The translations under genes and the position numbers were made by a program. Source: Actinocrispum wychmicini (GTDB lineage Bacteria > Actinomycetota > Actinomycetes > Mycobacteriales > Pseudonocardiaceae). From it: a stretch of DNA of 64,000 nt. Position 1 is the stretch's first letter. The number at the start of each line of letters is the position of its first letter. This document shows positions 9,540-18,630 of the stretch, piece after piece. The DNA lies in contig NZ_SLWS01000011.1 in the NCBI RefSeq assembly GCF_004345645.1, positions 169,160 through 233,159 of the forward strand, in the 5' to 3' direction. Under the pieces are notes generated by a model. The model did no database searches and was not told the DNA's origin. It saw only the letters and a list, made by a program, of their open reading frames with translations.

Positions 9540-9806
9540 GTGGAGCGCTTTCAGGACGACGACGCTGGCTATGAGCGGTGGTTGGCCGCTCATCCTGACC
9601 TGTTCGTGCTCAACACCGCCCGTCGACCCGCGCCGAATTACCTGATGCTCCATCGGGCTACATGTCGCACGATCGCCGGTACTCCTGCACGCGGCAACCG
9701 GTGGACCGGCGATTACATCAAGTTTTGCGGCCGGCGAACCGAACTGGAGGAGTTCGCCCAGGCCCAAGTTGGCGGCACAGCCTTCCGCTGCCGCCTCTGC
9801 TTGTGA
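9540..9806 (+). CDS. Hypothetical 88-aa protein with C-terminal CxxC
   Basis: The convincing part of a longer frame starts at a GTG at 9540. It contains a compact domain with GYERWLAAHPDLFVLNT, LMLHRATCRTI, WTGDYIKFCG and a terminal CRLCL. Cysteines after the HRATC and KFCG segments and the final CxxC suggest a metal site. Upstream codons of the same frame look like decayed sequence, so this may be the tail of a larger former gene. The family resembles small actinomycete domains of unknown function. Confidence 0.5.
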   Translation: MERFQDDDAGYERWLAAHPDLFVLNTARRPAPNYLMLHRATCRTIAGTPARGNRWTGDYIKFCGRRTELEEFAQAQVGGTAFRCRLCL

Positions 9807-9837
9807 CTTTCTCCCACTGGAGGACAAGGACAGGCCG

Positions 9838-10014
9838 TTACCGAACGCCGCGCAACTCGTCTGGAATTGCCGGCGGAGCTGTAAGTTGCATGGCGCGCTG
9901 ATCGAAGAACAGGCGGGCGACGAGGTCGCCACGGGAGCTGGTGCCAGTCTTGGGGAAGATCGACTTCAGATGGTCCTGGACAGTGTAGGTCGACATCCGA
10001 AGCTGTTTGGTCAT
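9838..10014 (-). pseudogene. Fragment of LuxR-family regulator C-terminus
   Basis: The segment YTVQDHLKSIFPKTGTSSRG followed by DLVARLFFDQ matches the recognition helix and C-terminal end of LuxR-type HTH domains (typical VQDHLKSIFEKTG...SRGELVARLFF). Only about 59 codons remain, and neither a sensor domain nor the first half of the HTH is present upstream. A relic. Confidence 0.6.
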
Positions 10015-10096
10015 CAGGCAGGGAGCCCCAGAAATGTGTGGATAGTCGCGAGCACCTCGGTCGTAGCATGATCGACTACGCAATGGAGGTACTGCG

Positions 10097-10304
10097 ATGA
10101 GAACGTTGCACGTCGGATCGCGGGTGACCGATCTCGGGCAGTCGCTGGCGTTCTACCCGGCTATCGGCTACGAGGTGGTCGGTAGCGTGCCCGAGACGCC
10201 GATCGGGCAGCTGACCCGGTCGACCGTGGATCGAACTCGTCCAGTGGCCCGCGGGCCACACCGACGGCATCACCGACGTCGACTGGCCAGAGGAAGGGGA
10301 ATGA
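10097..10304 (+). pseudogene. Glyoxalase/VOC gene with internal deletion
   Basis: The first 40 codons read as a VOC (glyoxalase) N-terminus: VTDLGQSLAFYPAIGYEVVG. The typical VOC C-terminus (IELVQWPAGHTDGIT...) is present in another frame and ends at a TGA at 10302-10304. The roughly 240 central bases are missing and the frame changes at the junction, so this is an internally deleted gene. Its old stop overlaps the ATG of the reductase gene (ATGA), so the two were probably a coupled pair. Confidence 0.65.
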
Positions 10305-10897
10305 GGATGGGTAGGACGCCACTGCGGCTGTACATGTCCATGTCGGTAGACGGGTACATCACCGGGCCGGACGACCGGCCGGGCCAGGAGCTCGGCCGCG
10401 ACGGAGGGCGGCTGTTCAACTGGCTCGACGACCGGATGTCCGAGGGGATCAACGGGCAGGTGTACGCCGAGGCCAGCTCGACCGGCGCCGTGATCTCCGG
10501 ACGTCGCACGTTTGAGCTGGCCAAGCGATGGAATGGCGACCACCACGACGGCGTGCCGATCAACGTGCTCACCCACCACATCGACCCGGCCGACAAGCCA
10601 CCGGGCAGCGCGAAGTTCTACACCGACGTCAACGCGTGTGCCGCCGAGGCCCGAGAAGCAGCGGGAGATCGACCCGTGCTGGTGCACGGCGCGGGTGCGG
10701 CGCAGGCGTTGCTGGCAGCCGGTCAGCTCGACGAACTCGAACTGCATCTCGTCCCCGTACTGCTGGGTGACGGACGACGGCTGTTTGAGCCGACCGGACT
10801 CGGCCACGTCGAACTGGAGCTCGTCCGCCGGCTCGAAGGCCGTAACGTCACACATATGCGTTACCGCGTCGTCCATCAGGATGGGAAACAGCCGTGA
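10301..10897 (+). CDS. Dihydrofolate reductase-like (RibD C-terminal domain) protein
   Basis: A 198-residue protein with the RibD_C/DHFR-like fold: LRLYMSMSVDGYITGPDD near the N-terminus, GAVISGRRTFELA in the NADPH-binding region, then VLVHGAGAAQALLAAGQLDE and LHLVPVLLGDGRRLF, all standard for the family. These are NADPH-dependent reductases of uncertain substrate, usually accessory in actinomycetes. A GGAAGGGG ribosome-binding site precedes the ATG at 10301. The frame is also open upstream through the deleted glyoxalase gene, but that part is not reductase. Confidence 0.85.
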   Translation: MRMGRTPLRLYMSMSVDGYITGPDDRPGQELGRDGGRLFNWLDDRMSEGINGQVYAEASSTGAVISGRRTFELAKRWNGDHHDGVPINVLTHHIDPADKPPGSAKFYTDVNACAAEAREAAGDRPVLVHGAGAAQALLAAGQLDELELHLVPVLLGDGRRLFEPTGLGHVELELVRRLEGRNVTHMRYRVVHQDGKQP

Positions 10898-10957
10898 CTC
10901 CGTAGTGGGCTTGCGGCAGCACAGCCGAGCGGACTCGGCGGTGCTGCCGCGTTTCGG

Positions 10958-13900
10958 CTATGAGCCCAGTGAGTTGTAGCTGGGTGGGGCCGAGTCGATC
11001 GGGGCGTGGGCTTGGTCGTGTGGGACTGCGACAGTGATGGTCGTTTGGCAGGTCAGGCCGGCGGCATCGCGGGCGGTCACGTGTACGCGGTATATGCGGC
11101 CGTCTCCGGTGCCGAGTCGTTCGGCGCGGAGCGACGCGGTGGTCGAGAGCGGGGCGGTCAGGGTCGCGTCCGGTGCGGTGGCGTCTTCGGGACCGGTGAG
11201 TGGTTCGTCCTGGGTGATCGCGTCGATGGTCGTGGTGACGGTGTCACCGTCGTCCGGGTCGGTCGCGCCGCTGACCGTGATGCCGACCATCTTGTGGTTC
11301 GGGGGCCAGAGGGTGGCCGGGTAGGGGTGTAGTGCGTGGCAGTCCGGCGGTCGATTGAGGTGGCTGAGCACGGCCTGGGTGAGCGCGTCGGCGCCGGACG
11401 CGGGGACGAGGCCGCTGTTGACGAGGCTGGCGACCAGGTTCGAGGTGAGCGTCTGGGCCGAGGTGGCCAGGCCGGCCGCGAGCCGGAATGTGACGATCCG
11501 GACGAGCCGGTCGGTCAGGCTGGGTTCCTGGTCGACCCCGAGCGGCGCGGCCTCGACCGTGGTCCGTCCGTCCAGCCCGGCCTGCAGGAAGCCCGCGGTG
11601 GCGTGCTGGCGGCCGGGTGGCTCGCAGGCGTCGCCGATGCCGTCCAGGGCGGCGTCACGCTGGTCCGGGTTGGCGGTGTCCGGGCAGTTGTCCAGCTCGT
11701 CGAGGACTCCGTCACGGTCGGCGTCGGCGATCACCGGGGCACCGTTGCGGACGGCGAAGTCGTAGCGGCCGCGCACCGGGCTGTCGACGCTGTGGTTGAT
11801 CAAGCCGGTGTCCTGGTTGAGATCCAGGAAGGCGCCGGGGACGCCGGAGCCGGGCAGTTCGACGAACGTGCCGGGCTGGCCGGTGCCCTTGGCGAAGCCC
11901 GCGCGGGCTGAGGCGCCGCCTTGGCACGCTGCGTTGCCGCCGCTGGCGGTGCCGGTCTCCCACTGGATCCGGTTGTAGTTGAACTCGATGTCGAAGTCAC
12001 CGGGGTTGACGTCCGAGCGGTCGACCAGCACCACCTGGAAGTCGTTGCGCACACTGGTGATCTGGTTGTAGCAGCCCACCGATGGCCAGGTGGCGCCGAA
12101 TGCCGGGTGGCCGTCGACGGTGCCGGTTCCATAGTGGACGGTGTTGCCCTGGCGGGTGTCGACGTCGGCGAAGAACGGCGCGATGATCGACCGCTGCGTG
12201 CTCGACAGGTCGAACGGGGTGAACGTGCCGAGCGGCTGGTCCAGCGTCAGGTTCCCGTTGTTGTTGACGAACGCTGAGCTGAACTGACGGCCGAAGAAGT
12301 TGGCGGTGAACCCGATCGGCACCGCGCCCGTCGAGCCGTCGTCGTTGGGCGGCAGTTCGGTGGCGTCGAAGCCGGGTCGTGTTGCCAGGCGTGGCAGCGG
12401 TGGTCGGTGTGCGACCGGCACGTTGAACGAGAACGTGTTGCCAGTGGGCGAGGTCGTGCCGGACGCGGTGGTCTCGGTGACCCCGGGGTTGCGCGCGTCG
12501 CCGAAGAGGTCGACCACGGCCATGGAGAGGGTGAACGGCGATCCGTCCGGTCCGTGCACCAGGACCTGGTACTGGCCGGGCGGCGGGTTGAGGATCAGCG
12601 CGGTGGCCGCGCTGCCTTCGGGGTTGTTGGTGTAGATCGAGCCGGTGATGCCGTTGAGCACGGCACCGGCGGTCGTGCGGCCGGTCTGCGCGCCACTCGG
12701 GTCGGTGACCAGGACCTCGGCCGGCGGTTCCTGCACGATGGCGAACCGGTCGATGGAGGCCAGGTGGTCGATGAGCGTGGTGTGGAAGTACACCTCGGCG
12801 GCCTGCACCTTGGCCGCGAGCGGTGCCTTGGGTGAGGCCAGCGCGTTCAGGTTGGCCCAGAATGTGAGCGGGCCGGTGTTGTATCCGAGCGTGCCGGTCA
12901 GGCTGTCGCGGATGTCGAACCCGTCCGTGTGCCATTTCACGAAGATCGAGCCGCCAGCTGGCGAGTTCAGCGAGCAGTTGTTGCGCAAGGCTTGGAAGTC
13001 GCACACGGGCGGGACGGCGGCGTCCTCGGCGCGGTAGAAGTCCAGTGACGCGGTGGCCGTGCTGGTGGCCACGACCACTCCGATGGATGGAGGGAATATT
13101 GCCGGGCACAATCCGAAGGGGTGCAAGCAGGTGAGCCGCACGCGAAGCACGCCGCTGTTGGAGTCCAGCGAGCAGTACGCCGGTGAGCGCGCCGACACAG
13201 TGTTGAACGTCAAGCCAAGCGGGTCGTAGCTGACCCGGTAGCCCTTGCCGATCTGGCCAAGGATGTCGGTGGCGGTCACCGGTGGCAGTTGGACCGGATT
13301 CGACAGGCCCGTTGGGCAGTTTCCGGTGATGGTGACCTTCGCCTGGTTCGACGTGGCGCCCTCGTTGTCCGCGACGGTGTAGCTGAACTCGTCGGTGTCC
13401 TCGAAGTCCTGGCCCTTCTCGTAGGTCACCACCCCGCCCGAGATCCGAGCCGTGCCGTGCCCGGGTGCGTTGACGATGGCGACCGAGCCGGGGTCGAGCG
13501 AGCCATCCGGGTCGAAGTCGTTGCCCAGCACCGGAATGTCGTCGCGCGGCCGGTCCGCGATGTCCTTGGTGTCGTTGACCGCGACCGGCGGCTTGTTGGG
13601 CGGGGTGCCGCCCCAGAACAGCGGATCGGGCGAGTAACTGTCCCCACCCGCCGCCGACAGTTCGATCTCGTATTCGACGACCAGGTGGTCGAAATCGCAC
13701 CGCGGCGACCGCCCGAAAGTGGCCTTCCCGCGCTGGCCGTCGATCTCGGCCACCCGTGACCGGCCAGCGCTGTCGGTCTGCACGTGCCCGTTCTCGATGA
13801 AGATGATCGTGCCATCCGAGAACACGTGGATGCTGTACCGCACCAGCTCCTCGGGACCGTTCTGGTGCTTCTCCACGGTATCGAAATTCACCAGGAAATA

Positions 13901-14215
13901 ATCGTCCTTACGCAGCGGTGTGGTCGTCCCACACTCGTCATACAGCAGCATGAACGTGTCCGCCGGTGACCCGGGCTCCGCCCGATCCGGTCTCAGGTTC
14001 GCCTGATCGGAGTAAAGAAACGCGTGCCGTTGGGGGAACTCCGCCGGCGTCACATCGGCCCATTCACGGGTGCCGTCCGCGCAGGTGGTAAATGATCCAT
14101 CGGTAATGTGACAGAAAGCGCTTGGCCCACTTGCCGCCCACGTGACACTGGGCACCGCGCCCAGTAGGAGGCTGAGGCATGTGCCCAAGGTGATCAATTT
14201 CCGGCCAATTGTCAT
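10958..14215 (-). CDS. Large secreted nidogen-domain (NIDO) multidomain protein
   Basis: The ATG at 14215 has a GGAG site 7 bases upstream and begins a signal peptide (MTIGRKLITLG, cleavage near TWAASG). The protein has about 1085 residues. In order: a Cys-containing N-terminal domain; a cadherin/VCBS-like domain around residues 210-300 (PPVAVNDTKD, VLGNDFDPDGS, FSYTVADNEGATS); a long middle region; and a NIDO domain around 630-840 (FVNNNGNLTLDQP, IIAPFFADVDTR). A calcium-binding thrombospondin type 3-like stretch follows (DADRDGVLDELDNCPDTANP), then a C-terminal Ig-like region. The domain set indicates an extracellular adhesion or matrix protein. It has no sorting signal or C-terminal anchor. 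Confidence 0.85.
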   Translation of the reverse strand: MTIGRKLITLGTCLSLLLGAVPSVTWAASGPSAFCHITDGSFTTCADGTREWADVTPAEFPQRHAFLYSDQANLRPDRAEPGSPADTFMLLYDECGTTTPLRKDDYFLVNFDTVEKHQNGPEELVRYSIHVFSDGTIIFIENGHVQTDSAGRSRVAEIDGQRGKATFGRSPRCDFDHLVVEYEIELSAAGGDSYSPDPLFWGGTPPNKPPVAVNDTKDIADRPRDDIPVLGNDFDPDGSLDPGSVAIVNAPGHGTARISGGVVTYEKGQDFEDTDEFSYTVADNEGATSNQAKVTITGNCPTGLSNPVQLPPVTATDILGQIGKGYRVSYDPLGLTFNTVSARSPAYCSLDSNSGVLRVRLTCLHPFGLCPAIFPPSIGVVVATSTATASLDFYRAEDAAVPPVCDFQALRNNCSLNSPAGGSIFVKWHTDGFDIRDSLTGTLGYNTGPLTFWANLNALASPKAPLAAKVQAAEVYFHTTLIDHLASIDRFAIVQEPPAEVLVTDPSGAQTGRTTAGAVLNGITGSIYTNNPEGSAATALILNPPPGQYQVLVHGPDGSPFTLSMAVVDLFGDARNPGVTETTASGTTSPTGNTFSFNVPVAHRPPLPRLATRPGFDATELPPNDDGSTGAVPIGFTANFFGRQFSSAFVNNNGNLTLDQPLGTFTPFDLSSTQRSIIAPFFADVDTRQGNTVHYGTGTVDGHPAFGATWPSVGCYNQITSVRNDFQVVLVDRSDVNPGDFDIEFNYNRIQWETGTASGGNAACQGGASARAGFAKGTGQPGTFVELPGSGVPGAFLDLNQDTGLINHSVDSPVRGRYDFAVRNGAPVIADADRDGVLDELDNCPDTANPDQRDAALDGIGDACEPPGRQHATAGFLQAGLDGRTTVEAAPLGVDQEPSLTDRLVRIVTFRLAAGLATSAQTLTSNLVASLVNSGLVPASGADALTQAVLSHLNRPPDCHALHPYPATLWPPNHKMVGITVSGATDPDDGDTVTTTIDAITQDEPLTGPEDATAPDATLTAPLSTTASLRAERLGTGDGRIYRVHVTARDAAGLTCQTTITVAVPHDQAHAPIDSAPPSYNSLGS

Positions 14216-14419
14216 ACTCGGCTCCTTTGGTAACGCGAAACGCGGGTACGAACTGCCAAGCAAATCGGGAACCAGTCGGAACCGTTACTACGGATGCACC
14301 GCGATCAATGTCGAACAATCACCAATTGCCCGGTCTCTTCGTCGCCGACGGCTCGCGTTTCCTGAACGCACACGAACCATAACGAGGGCGCTTGTCGGAA
14401 CAATGCCTCCCCGCGTTCG

Positions 14420-15403
14420 TCAGCTGAATCTGAACCAGGTGCCGCCGTCTCTCAGCCAGGTGCCGGTCGATGAGCCATGCTGAGTCTGAAAGGGTTTGCC
14501 GTAGTCATCGACGATCAATGGTGCGCCCAGTTGTCCCTTGTAGGCCCAGTCGATCGCGAGCCGCCAGGAGACCAGGCAGTTGCAGATGTCCTCAGGGCGG
14601 TTGGCGAGACTGGCTACCGCGTTGATCTGGAGCTGAACGAGGTCTTTGTCCGATGTCGTGAAAGGGAAGTTGTGCCCGTCGACCTCGGTGATCGGTTGAG
14701 CCAACGGCGGATCCAGGATGATTTTGAGCCGGCCCTCGTCCGGCTCACCGCACTCCGCCACGGTGCGGACCACTGGCCCGGCGATCCCTGGGGTCTTGTG
14801 CACGTCGACGAGACGGATGTCGAGCAGGTTGACGGCGCTCGGCTCCTTGCCCTGGATCGCCAGCTTGAAGTTGGTCACTTGGTGATCGACGCCGCCGATG
14901 GTGTGCGCCCAGGTCTCGTCCATGGTCCCCACGCCTGGGGGCGGCACGATCGACGTGATGGGCTGCGGGAACACCCACTGGCCGTGGCCGCCGCAGTGCG
15001 GAATGGCAGCTCCGTTGTCCACGTGGTTCCGGTCGTAGACAAGAGTCACCCCGAACGGCACGTCAGCGGGGTTCGCTGTCGCGCCAGGCATCACCGCCGG
15101 CACGCCGGAACTCGACGTGGCGACAGACGGACCGGGCGCGCCCCCCGTCGAGGACGGCCTCAGGGAAACAGCGATGACCAGGCCGCTCACTGTCACGACA
15201 GCGCAGATGCCAATCCATCGGTGGGCCGCAAGGAACTTCCCCGCACGCGGCAACCAACCAGGATTGGCCGCGGGCTCGATCGGGCGGTGATCATGATAGT
15301 GGATCCCGCCCTTGATGTTCGCCGCTTGCACCACAAACTCGGACTCGCCCACCGATAGCGTATTGCGAACGTCATCCGGTTGACGGTCCGGCTCCTCGGT
15401 CAC
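14420..15403 (-). CDS. Single-pass membrane protein of unknown function
   Basis: 327 residues. The first 60 are hydrophilic and contain VVQAANIKGGIHYH, a short motif I associate with N-termini of actinomycete conflict or STAND-linked proteins. One transmembrane helix follows (IGICAVVTVSGLVIAVSL), then a Ser/Thr/Pro linker and an extracytoplasmic domain of about 220 residues with several Cys. This suggests a receptor-like protein with its bulk outside. No enzyme motif seen. It stands alone on the - strand. Confidence 0.7.
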   Translation of the reverse strand: MTEEPDRQPDDVRNTLSVGESEFVVQAANIKGGIHYHDHRPIEPAANPGWLPRAGKFLAAHRWIGICAVVTVSGLVIAVSLRPSSTGGAPGPSVATSSSGVPAVMPGATANPADVPFGVTLVYDRNHVDNGAAIPHCGGHGQWVFPQPITSIVPPPGVGTMDETWAHTIGGVDHQVTNFKLAIQGKEPSAVNLLDIRLVDVHKTPGIAGPVVRTVAECGEPDEGRLKIILDPPLAQPITEVDGHNFPFTTSDKDLVQLQINAVASLANRPEDICNCLVSWRLAIDWAYKGQLGAPLIVDDYGKPFQTQHGSSTGTWLRDGGTWFRFS

Positions 15404-15569
15404 GATTCGAGTATCTGTGCCACACCAGGAGCCGTTACTACTCCATCAATGGCGCTGTTCTCACGCGGGGACAGCAGCCTGTCGATCTCGTCGGCCGAGT
15501 TGTTACCGTGCGGTGGGATCTGCGGCGCGTTGCCACCGGCGCCACGGACCTGTCACCCGTTCTGGTTCA

Positions 15570-16340
15570 TCAAATGACCTGGTCGAGCAACTCGGTCAGC
15601 CGGCGGCTGATCCACGTACCGTCGGCCGGCGTCAGCGTGGCCAACAGTTCGTTTCCCACGGCTTCCACCGTCACCGCGTAACGGCCTGTCGCGGTGTCGT
15701 ACCAGCTGACGATCGGTGACCGTCCGTCCGGACCGTTCGCCGCGGCCTGGCCCGCGCCCGTGCGCTCCGAGTCGACCAGGGTGATGACCGCCCGCGCGGC
15801 CCGGCCTGTGACGTGCGCCGCCGCGAGGACCCGTTCGAACCCGTTGTACCCGGAACGTGCGTACGCCTCCATCGCGGCCGACAACGCCTCCCGAGGCATC
15901 CGGACCGGTTCCCCTGGGCCGGCGGGAAGATCTCCGATGACGTGCATGGCCGCCGCGACAAGCCGGTCAGGACGGGCTGGTTCGAGTGTCAGCTCATTGT
16001 CGTCCAGCACCGCGAGCACAGCCCGCTCGCCCGTGCCGGCGGCCAACACCCGCCATGCCTTCTCGCCGAACACGAGTGCGTCCACGGAACGTGTCGGACG
16101 ATTCAGCAGTTCGACGAGTTCCCGGAGACCCGGAGCGACTTCTTCACCGTCGGTGAGTCCGGCGTTCTCCAGTGTCGCGAACACCTTGGCGCCCAACGCG
16201 TCGCGCTCCGCCATGGTCACCCCGTGCGAGGGAACCTCCAGCGGATAGGGTGGTGTCTGCCCGGACAGGTCGTCCCACAGCAGGTCGAACTCCAAGTGGG
16301 ACAGCACCACGCCGCGCGCTGTCGGTGTACATCGGGCCAT
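15570..16340 (-). CDS. espG: EspG-family ESX secretion-associated protein
   Basis: 256 residues with the EspG pattern: LSHLEFDLLWDDL at the N-terminus, then the helical core, and the late strands GRYAVTVEAVGNELLATLTP ending in LTELLDQVI. EspG proteins are cytoplasmic chaperones that bind PE/PPE-type substrates and pass them to the type VII (ESX) machinery. The start at 16340 has a strong GGGAGGAC site. PPE-like and WXG-like genes lie 2 kb away on the same strand, but no EccC ATPase or membrane core is in the window, so the machinery must be elsewhere. Confidence 0.8.
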   Translation of the reverse strand: MARCTPTARGVVLSHLEFDLLWDDLSGQTPPYPLEVPSHGVTMAERDALGAKVFATLENAGLTDGEEVAPGLRELVELLNRPTRSVDALVFGEKAWRVLAAGTGERAVLAVLDDNELTLEPARPDRLVAAAMHVIGDLPAGPGEPVRMPREALSAAMEAYARSGYNGFERVLAAAHVTGRAARAVITLVDSERTGAGQAAANGPDGRSPIVSWYDTATGRYAVTVEAVGNELLATLTPADGTWISRRLTELLDQVI

Positions 16341-16397
16341 CCCGTCCTCCCTCGGCTACGGTGGGCCGCTGCGGACTATAGCGGTCGGAATGGATGA

Positions 16398-17150
16398 GTG
16401 GACGGTATGGGCCAGAACGTCGTCAGCGGGCACTTGGTCGTCCGCTCTTCCGGAACGGATGCGGTGTTGGCGGCGATCAACGGAACCGCTGCGCGGGAAC
16501 GTGTTCAGCTGCTCATGCATTGCCCTGTCCGCGCAGGCGATGTCGCGTTCGCTGACTGTGCTTTACAAGCGTCCCATGACGGTGTGGTGATGCTGGCCGT
16601 CGCCGCGGCACGGCTGTCGATTGCGTTCGGCGAGCTGCGTCCGCTGATGTTCCAGCCCGTCGAAGTTTCGCCCGCGTTGCGTGAATTGTTCGCGAACGCT
16701 GTCGCGCAGGTGCTGTCGGCTCGGGAGGCGCTGGACCCACATGGATTGTCGCATTATCTGATCGGACTCGCGAATTTGGTGCTGCGCAGCGCTTTACGGG
16801 CCGAACTGGACCGGGTGGACACACTCGCGGTACGGCGCAGGGAAGCGATGGACTACATCCGCGAGCACCTGTCCGAACCATCGCTGGGCGCTGACCGCGT
16901 CGCGGACGCGCTGTTCATCTCCCGACGGCGTCTCTACCAGTTGTTCGACGACGGGCAGGGAGTGTCCGAGCGGATTCGGGGCATGCGCCTGGAACGCGCC
17001 AAGAACCTGCTGACCGACCCGGCCAAGGCCAGTCAGGGCATCGCCGGGATCGCCAAGGACTGTGGGTTCGTCAACGCCACGCACTTTTCCCGTACGTTCC
17101 GCAAAGTCGTGGGACAGACGCCGAGGCAGTTCAGGGAGACCGCGCGGTGA
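16398..17150 (+). CDS. AraC-family transcriptional regulator
   Basis: The 250-residue protein ends in an AraC DNA-binding domain: first HTH around ADRVADALFISRRRLYQLF, second HTH ending with the family signature IAKDCGFVNATHFSRTFRKV and GQTPRQFR. The N-terminal 140 residues match the AraC-binding-like region of actinomycete regulators. The start may be the GTG at 16398 or the ATG at 16407. It is divergent from espG and its 3' end overlaps the convergent gene at 17131 by 20 bp. It may control the neighbouring ESX-linked cluster, which is inference from position. Confidence 0.85.
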   Translation: MDGMGQNVVSGHLVVRSSGTDAVLAAINGTAARERVQLLMHCPVRAGDVAFADCALQASHDGVVMLAVAAARLSIAFGELRPLMFQPVEVSPALRELFANAVAQVLSAREALDPHGLSHYLIGLANLVLRSALRAELDRVDTLAVRRREAMDYIREHLSEPSLGADRVADALFISRRRLYQLFDDGQGVSERIRGMRLERAKNLLTDPAKASQGIAGIAKDCGFVNATHFSRTFRKVVGQTPRQFRETAR

Positions 17151-17640
17151 ACTCCAGCGTGGACAGCAACCGGCCGGCCACGCCGGCCAGGTCCAGCCAG
17201 CCCCGTCCGGTCGGCGAGTGCAGCGTGAACATGGTGGCACGTGTGGCCGGTGCGGTGTCGGTGACGACGGCCTGCAGTTGGGCTCCCGCCATCAGGATCG
17301 GTTCCACGATCAGCACCGAACAACCCTTGGCTGTCTTGGCTTCCGTCACCTCACGCAGCTCCGGCGTGGACGCGTGCAGGAGGTGGTTCCGCAACTCCTC
17401 GGCCTGGCTTGCGGTGATCACGCCGCCGACCAGGATGCCGGGATCAGCGGCCGGATGCGTCACCACCGCGAGCAGCCCGGCACGGTCGCGGTGGGCTGCT
17501 TCCGCGGCCTGCACCGCCGCGGCCTCCAGGGTGGGGTCATGCTCGGCAATCCGGGTGATCGCGGCGAGAAGTTCAGCGGTGGTGTCCGCGACCGACCGCA
17601 ACGACACCGAAGTGATACCGGGAATCGAGGCCAGCTTCAC
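17131..17640 (-). CDS. Conserved ESX-cluster protein, unknown function
   Basis: 169-residue soluble protein, alternating alpha/beta, with no Cys cluster, signal or transmembrane segment. It starts in a 4-nt overlap (ATGA) with the upstream gene and is last in the - strand ESX-associated operon, suggesting a cytoplasmic accessory role with the WXG/PPE proteins. No catalytic motif recognised. Confidence 0.65.
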   Translation of the reverse strand: MKLASIPGITSVSLRSVADTTAELLAAITRIAEHDPTLEAAAVQAAEAAHRDRAGLLAVVTHPAADPGILVGGVITASQAEELRNHLLHASTPELREVTEAKTAKGCSVLIVEPILMAGAQLQAVVTDTAPATRATMFTLHSPTGRGWLDLAGVAGRLLSTLEFTARSP

Positions 17641-18353
17641 GCCGTCGGCGGCCCTTCTGTGAGCGCCGCCGCGAAAGCGCCAGCGGCACTGGCCGGTTCG
17701 GCCCTCGCACTACGTGCCCGCGGCAGTACGGCGGCCAACTCGGTGGCGAGCCTGGACTGCGCCGCGAGTATCTCGGCCAACGCCGGTGGCTGCGGCTGCG
17801 GCGGTACGGCGACCAGGTCGTCACCTGGGGCCAAGGCACGGAGCCGTTCGGTGACCTCGTGGGCGGCGGCCAGGTGCTCTCGCTTCAGCTCGCGGGCAGC
17901 GTTCAGCACACCGTCCAGTTCCTCGCTCAGGCTCTGGTGCCGCCGCGCCGCCCTGTGCCTGTCGGCCTCGATCCCAGGATCGGCGCTGAGCTGGGCTGCG
18001 GTGTGTGCACTGTCCACAGTGTCTTGTGCGGCCGCGATCGCCCGCCGCAGGTTGACCGCATGACGGTCCAGTTGCTCCGCCCGGCGCCGGTCGTCGAGCA
18101 ACGTGGCCGCCCACTCGTCGAGCACGTCGGCCGTGCCGCGCAGAACCTGTTGTGCCGAGGTCAACTGCGCGGGCTGACCGCCGAGTTGGTCGTGGAGAGC
18201 GCTTGCCGCGATCCCCGTCCACCACTCGTGCACATTGGGCGGTAGGCGCGGGATGCGGTCGGCGGCGGTCCGGCAGCGTTCGCTGGCGGCCATCACCGCG
18301 TCCGGGCTGCCCGGTGCGGGATCGAAGCCCAGGCCCCGAAACTCACCCAGCAT
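17637..18353 (-). CDS. WXG-like helical type VII substrate candidate
   Basis: Starts at the ATG at 18353 (MLGEFRGLGFDPAPG), giving 238 residues. The product is almost entirely helical, with WWTGIAASALHDQ as a WXG-type turn (residues about 44-56). Long heptad-like helices follow (LDRHAVNLRRAIAAAQDTVD), then a Pro-rich break and an Ala-rich tail. This layout fits a two-helix type VII secreted protein with a C-terminal extension. It overlaps the next gene by 4 nt and the preceding one by 11 nt. Confidence 0.65.
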   Translation of the reverse strand: MLGEFRGLGFDPAPGSPDAVMAASERCRTAADRIPRLPPNVHEWWTGIAASALHDQLGGQPAQLTSAQQVLRGTADVLDEWAATLLDDRRRAEQLDRHAVNLRRAIAAAQDTVDSAHTAAQLSADPGIEADRHRAARRHQSLSEELDGVLNAARELKREHLAAAHEVTERLRALAPGDDLVAVPPQPQPPALAEILAAQSRLATELAAVLPRARSARAEPASAAGAFAAALTEGPPTA

Positions 18354-18630
18354 CGAAGCTCCCGGCGACGCGTGACTCCACCCCGGTGTAGGCGTCCCGA
18401 GTCGCCCGGACACGCTGCTCCGCCGCGGCCAACTCGCCGTGTACGCCGTCGATCTTCGCGGCACACATCCGTGTCAACTCGTCGACCACCTCGGTCACGC
18501 CGCCTGGTCCCAGGTCGCCTGCTGCTCCCTCTGCCAGAACCGCCGACGCGGCTTGGATATCCTCGGTCGCCTGGGCCAGGCGACGGGCCAGTTCGGCGAG
18601 CTCGGCCGGATCCGTCCGGTAACCGCTCAC
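18343..18630 (-). CDS. Small WXG100/ESAT-6-like helical protein
   Basis: A 95-residue protein starting at the GTG at 18630 (VSGYRTDPAELAELARRL), which overlaps the stop of the PPE-like gene by 4 nt (GTGA). Size and helix-turn-helix character suit an ESX partner: helix 1 AELARRLAQATEDIQAAS, then Gly-rich GAAGDLGPGG, then a second helix. The strict WXG is replaced by a Gly-rich turn. Likely forms a pair with a neighbour. Confidence 0.6.
   Translation of the reverse strand: MSGYRTDPAELAELARRLAQATEDIQAASAVLAEGAAGDLGPGGVTEVVDELTRMCAAKIDGVHGELAAAEQRVRATRDAYTGVESRVAGSFDAG

Noticed and set aside
8748..9932. 394-codon - strand frame
   Set aside because: Only one part near 9310-9530 has protein-like character; the rest is shadow of the + strand gene at 9540-9806 and low-complexity Arg-rich sequence, so it is treated as decayed.
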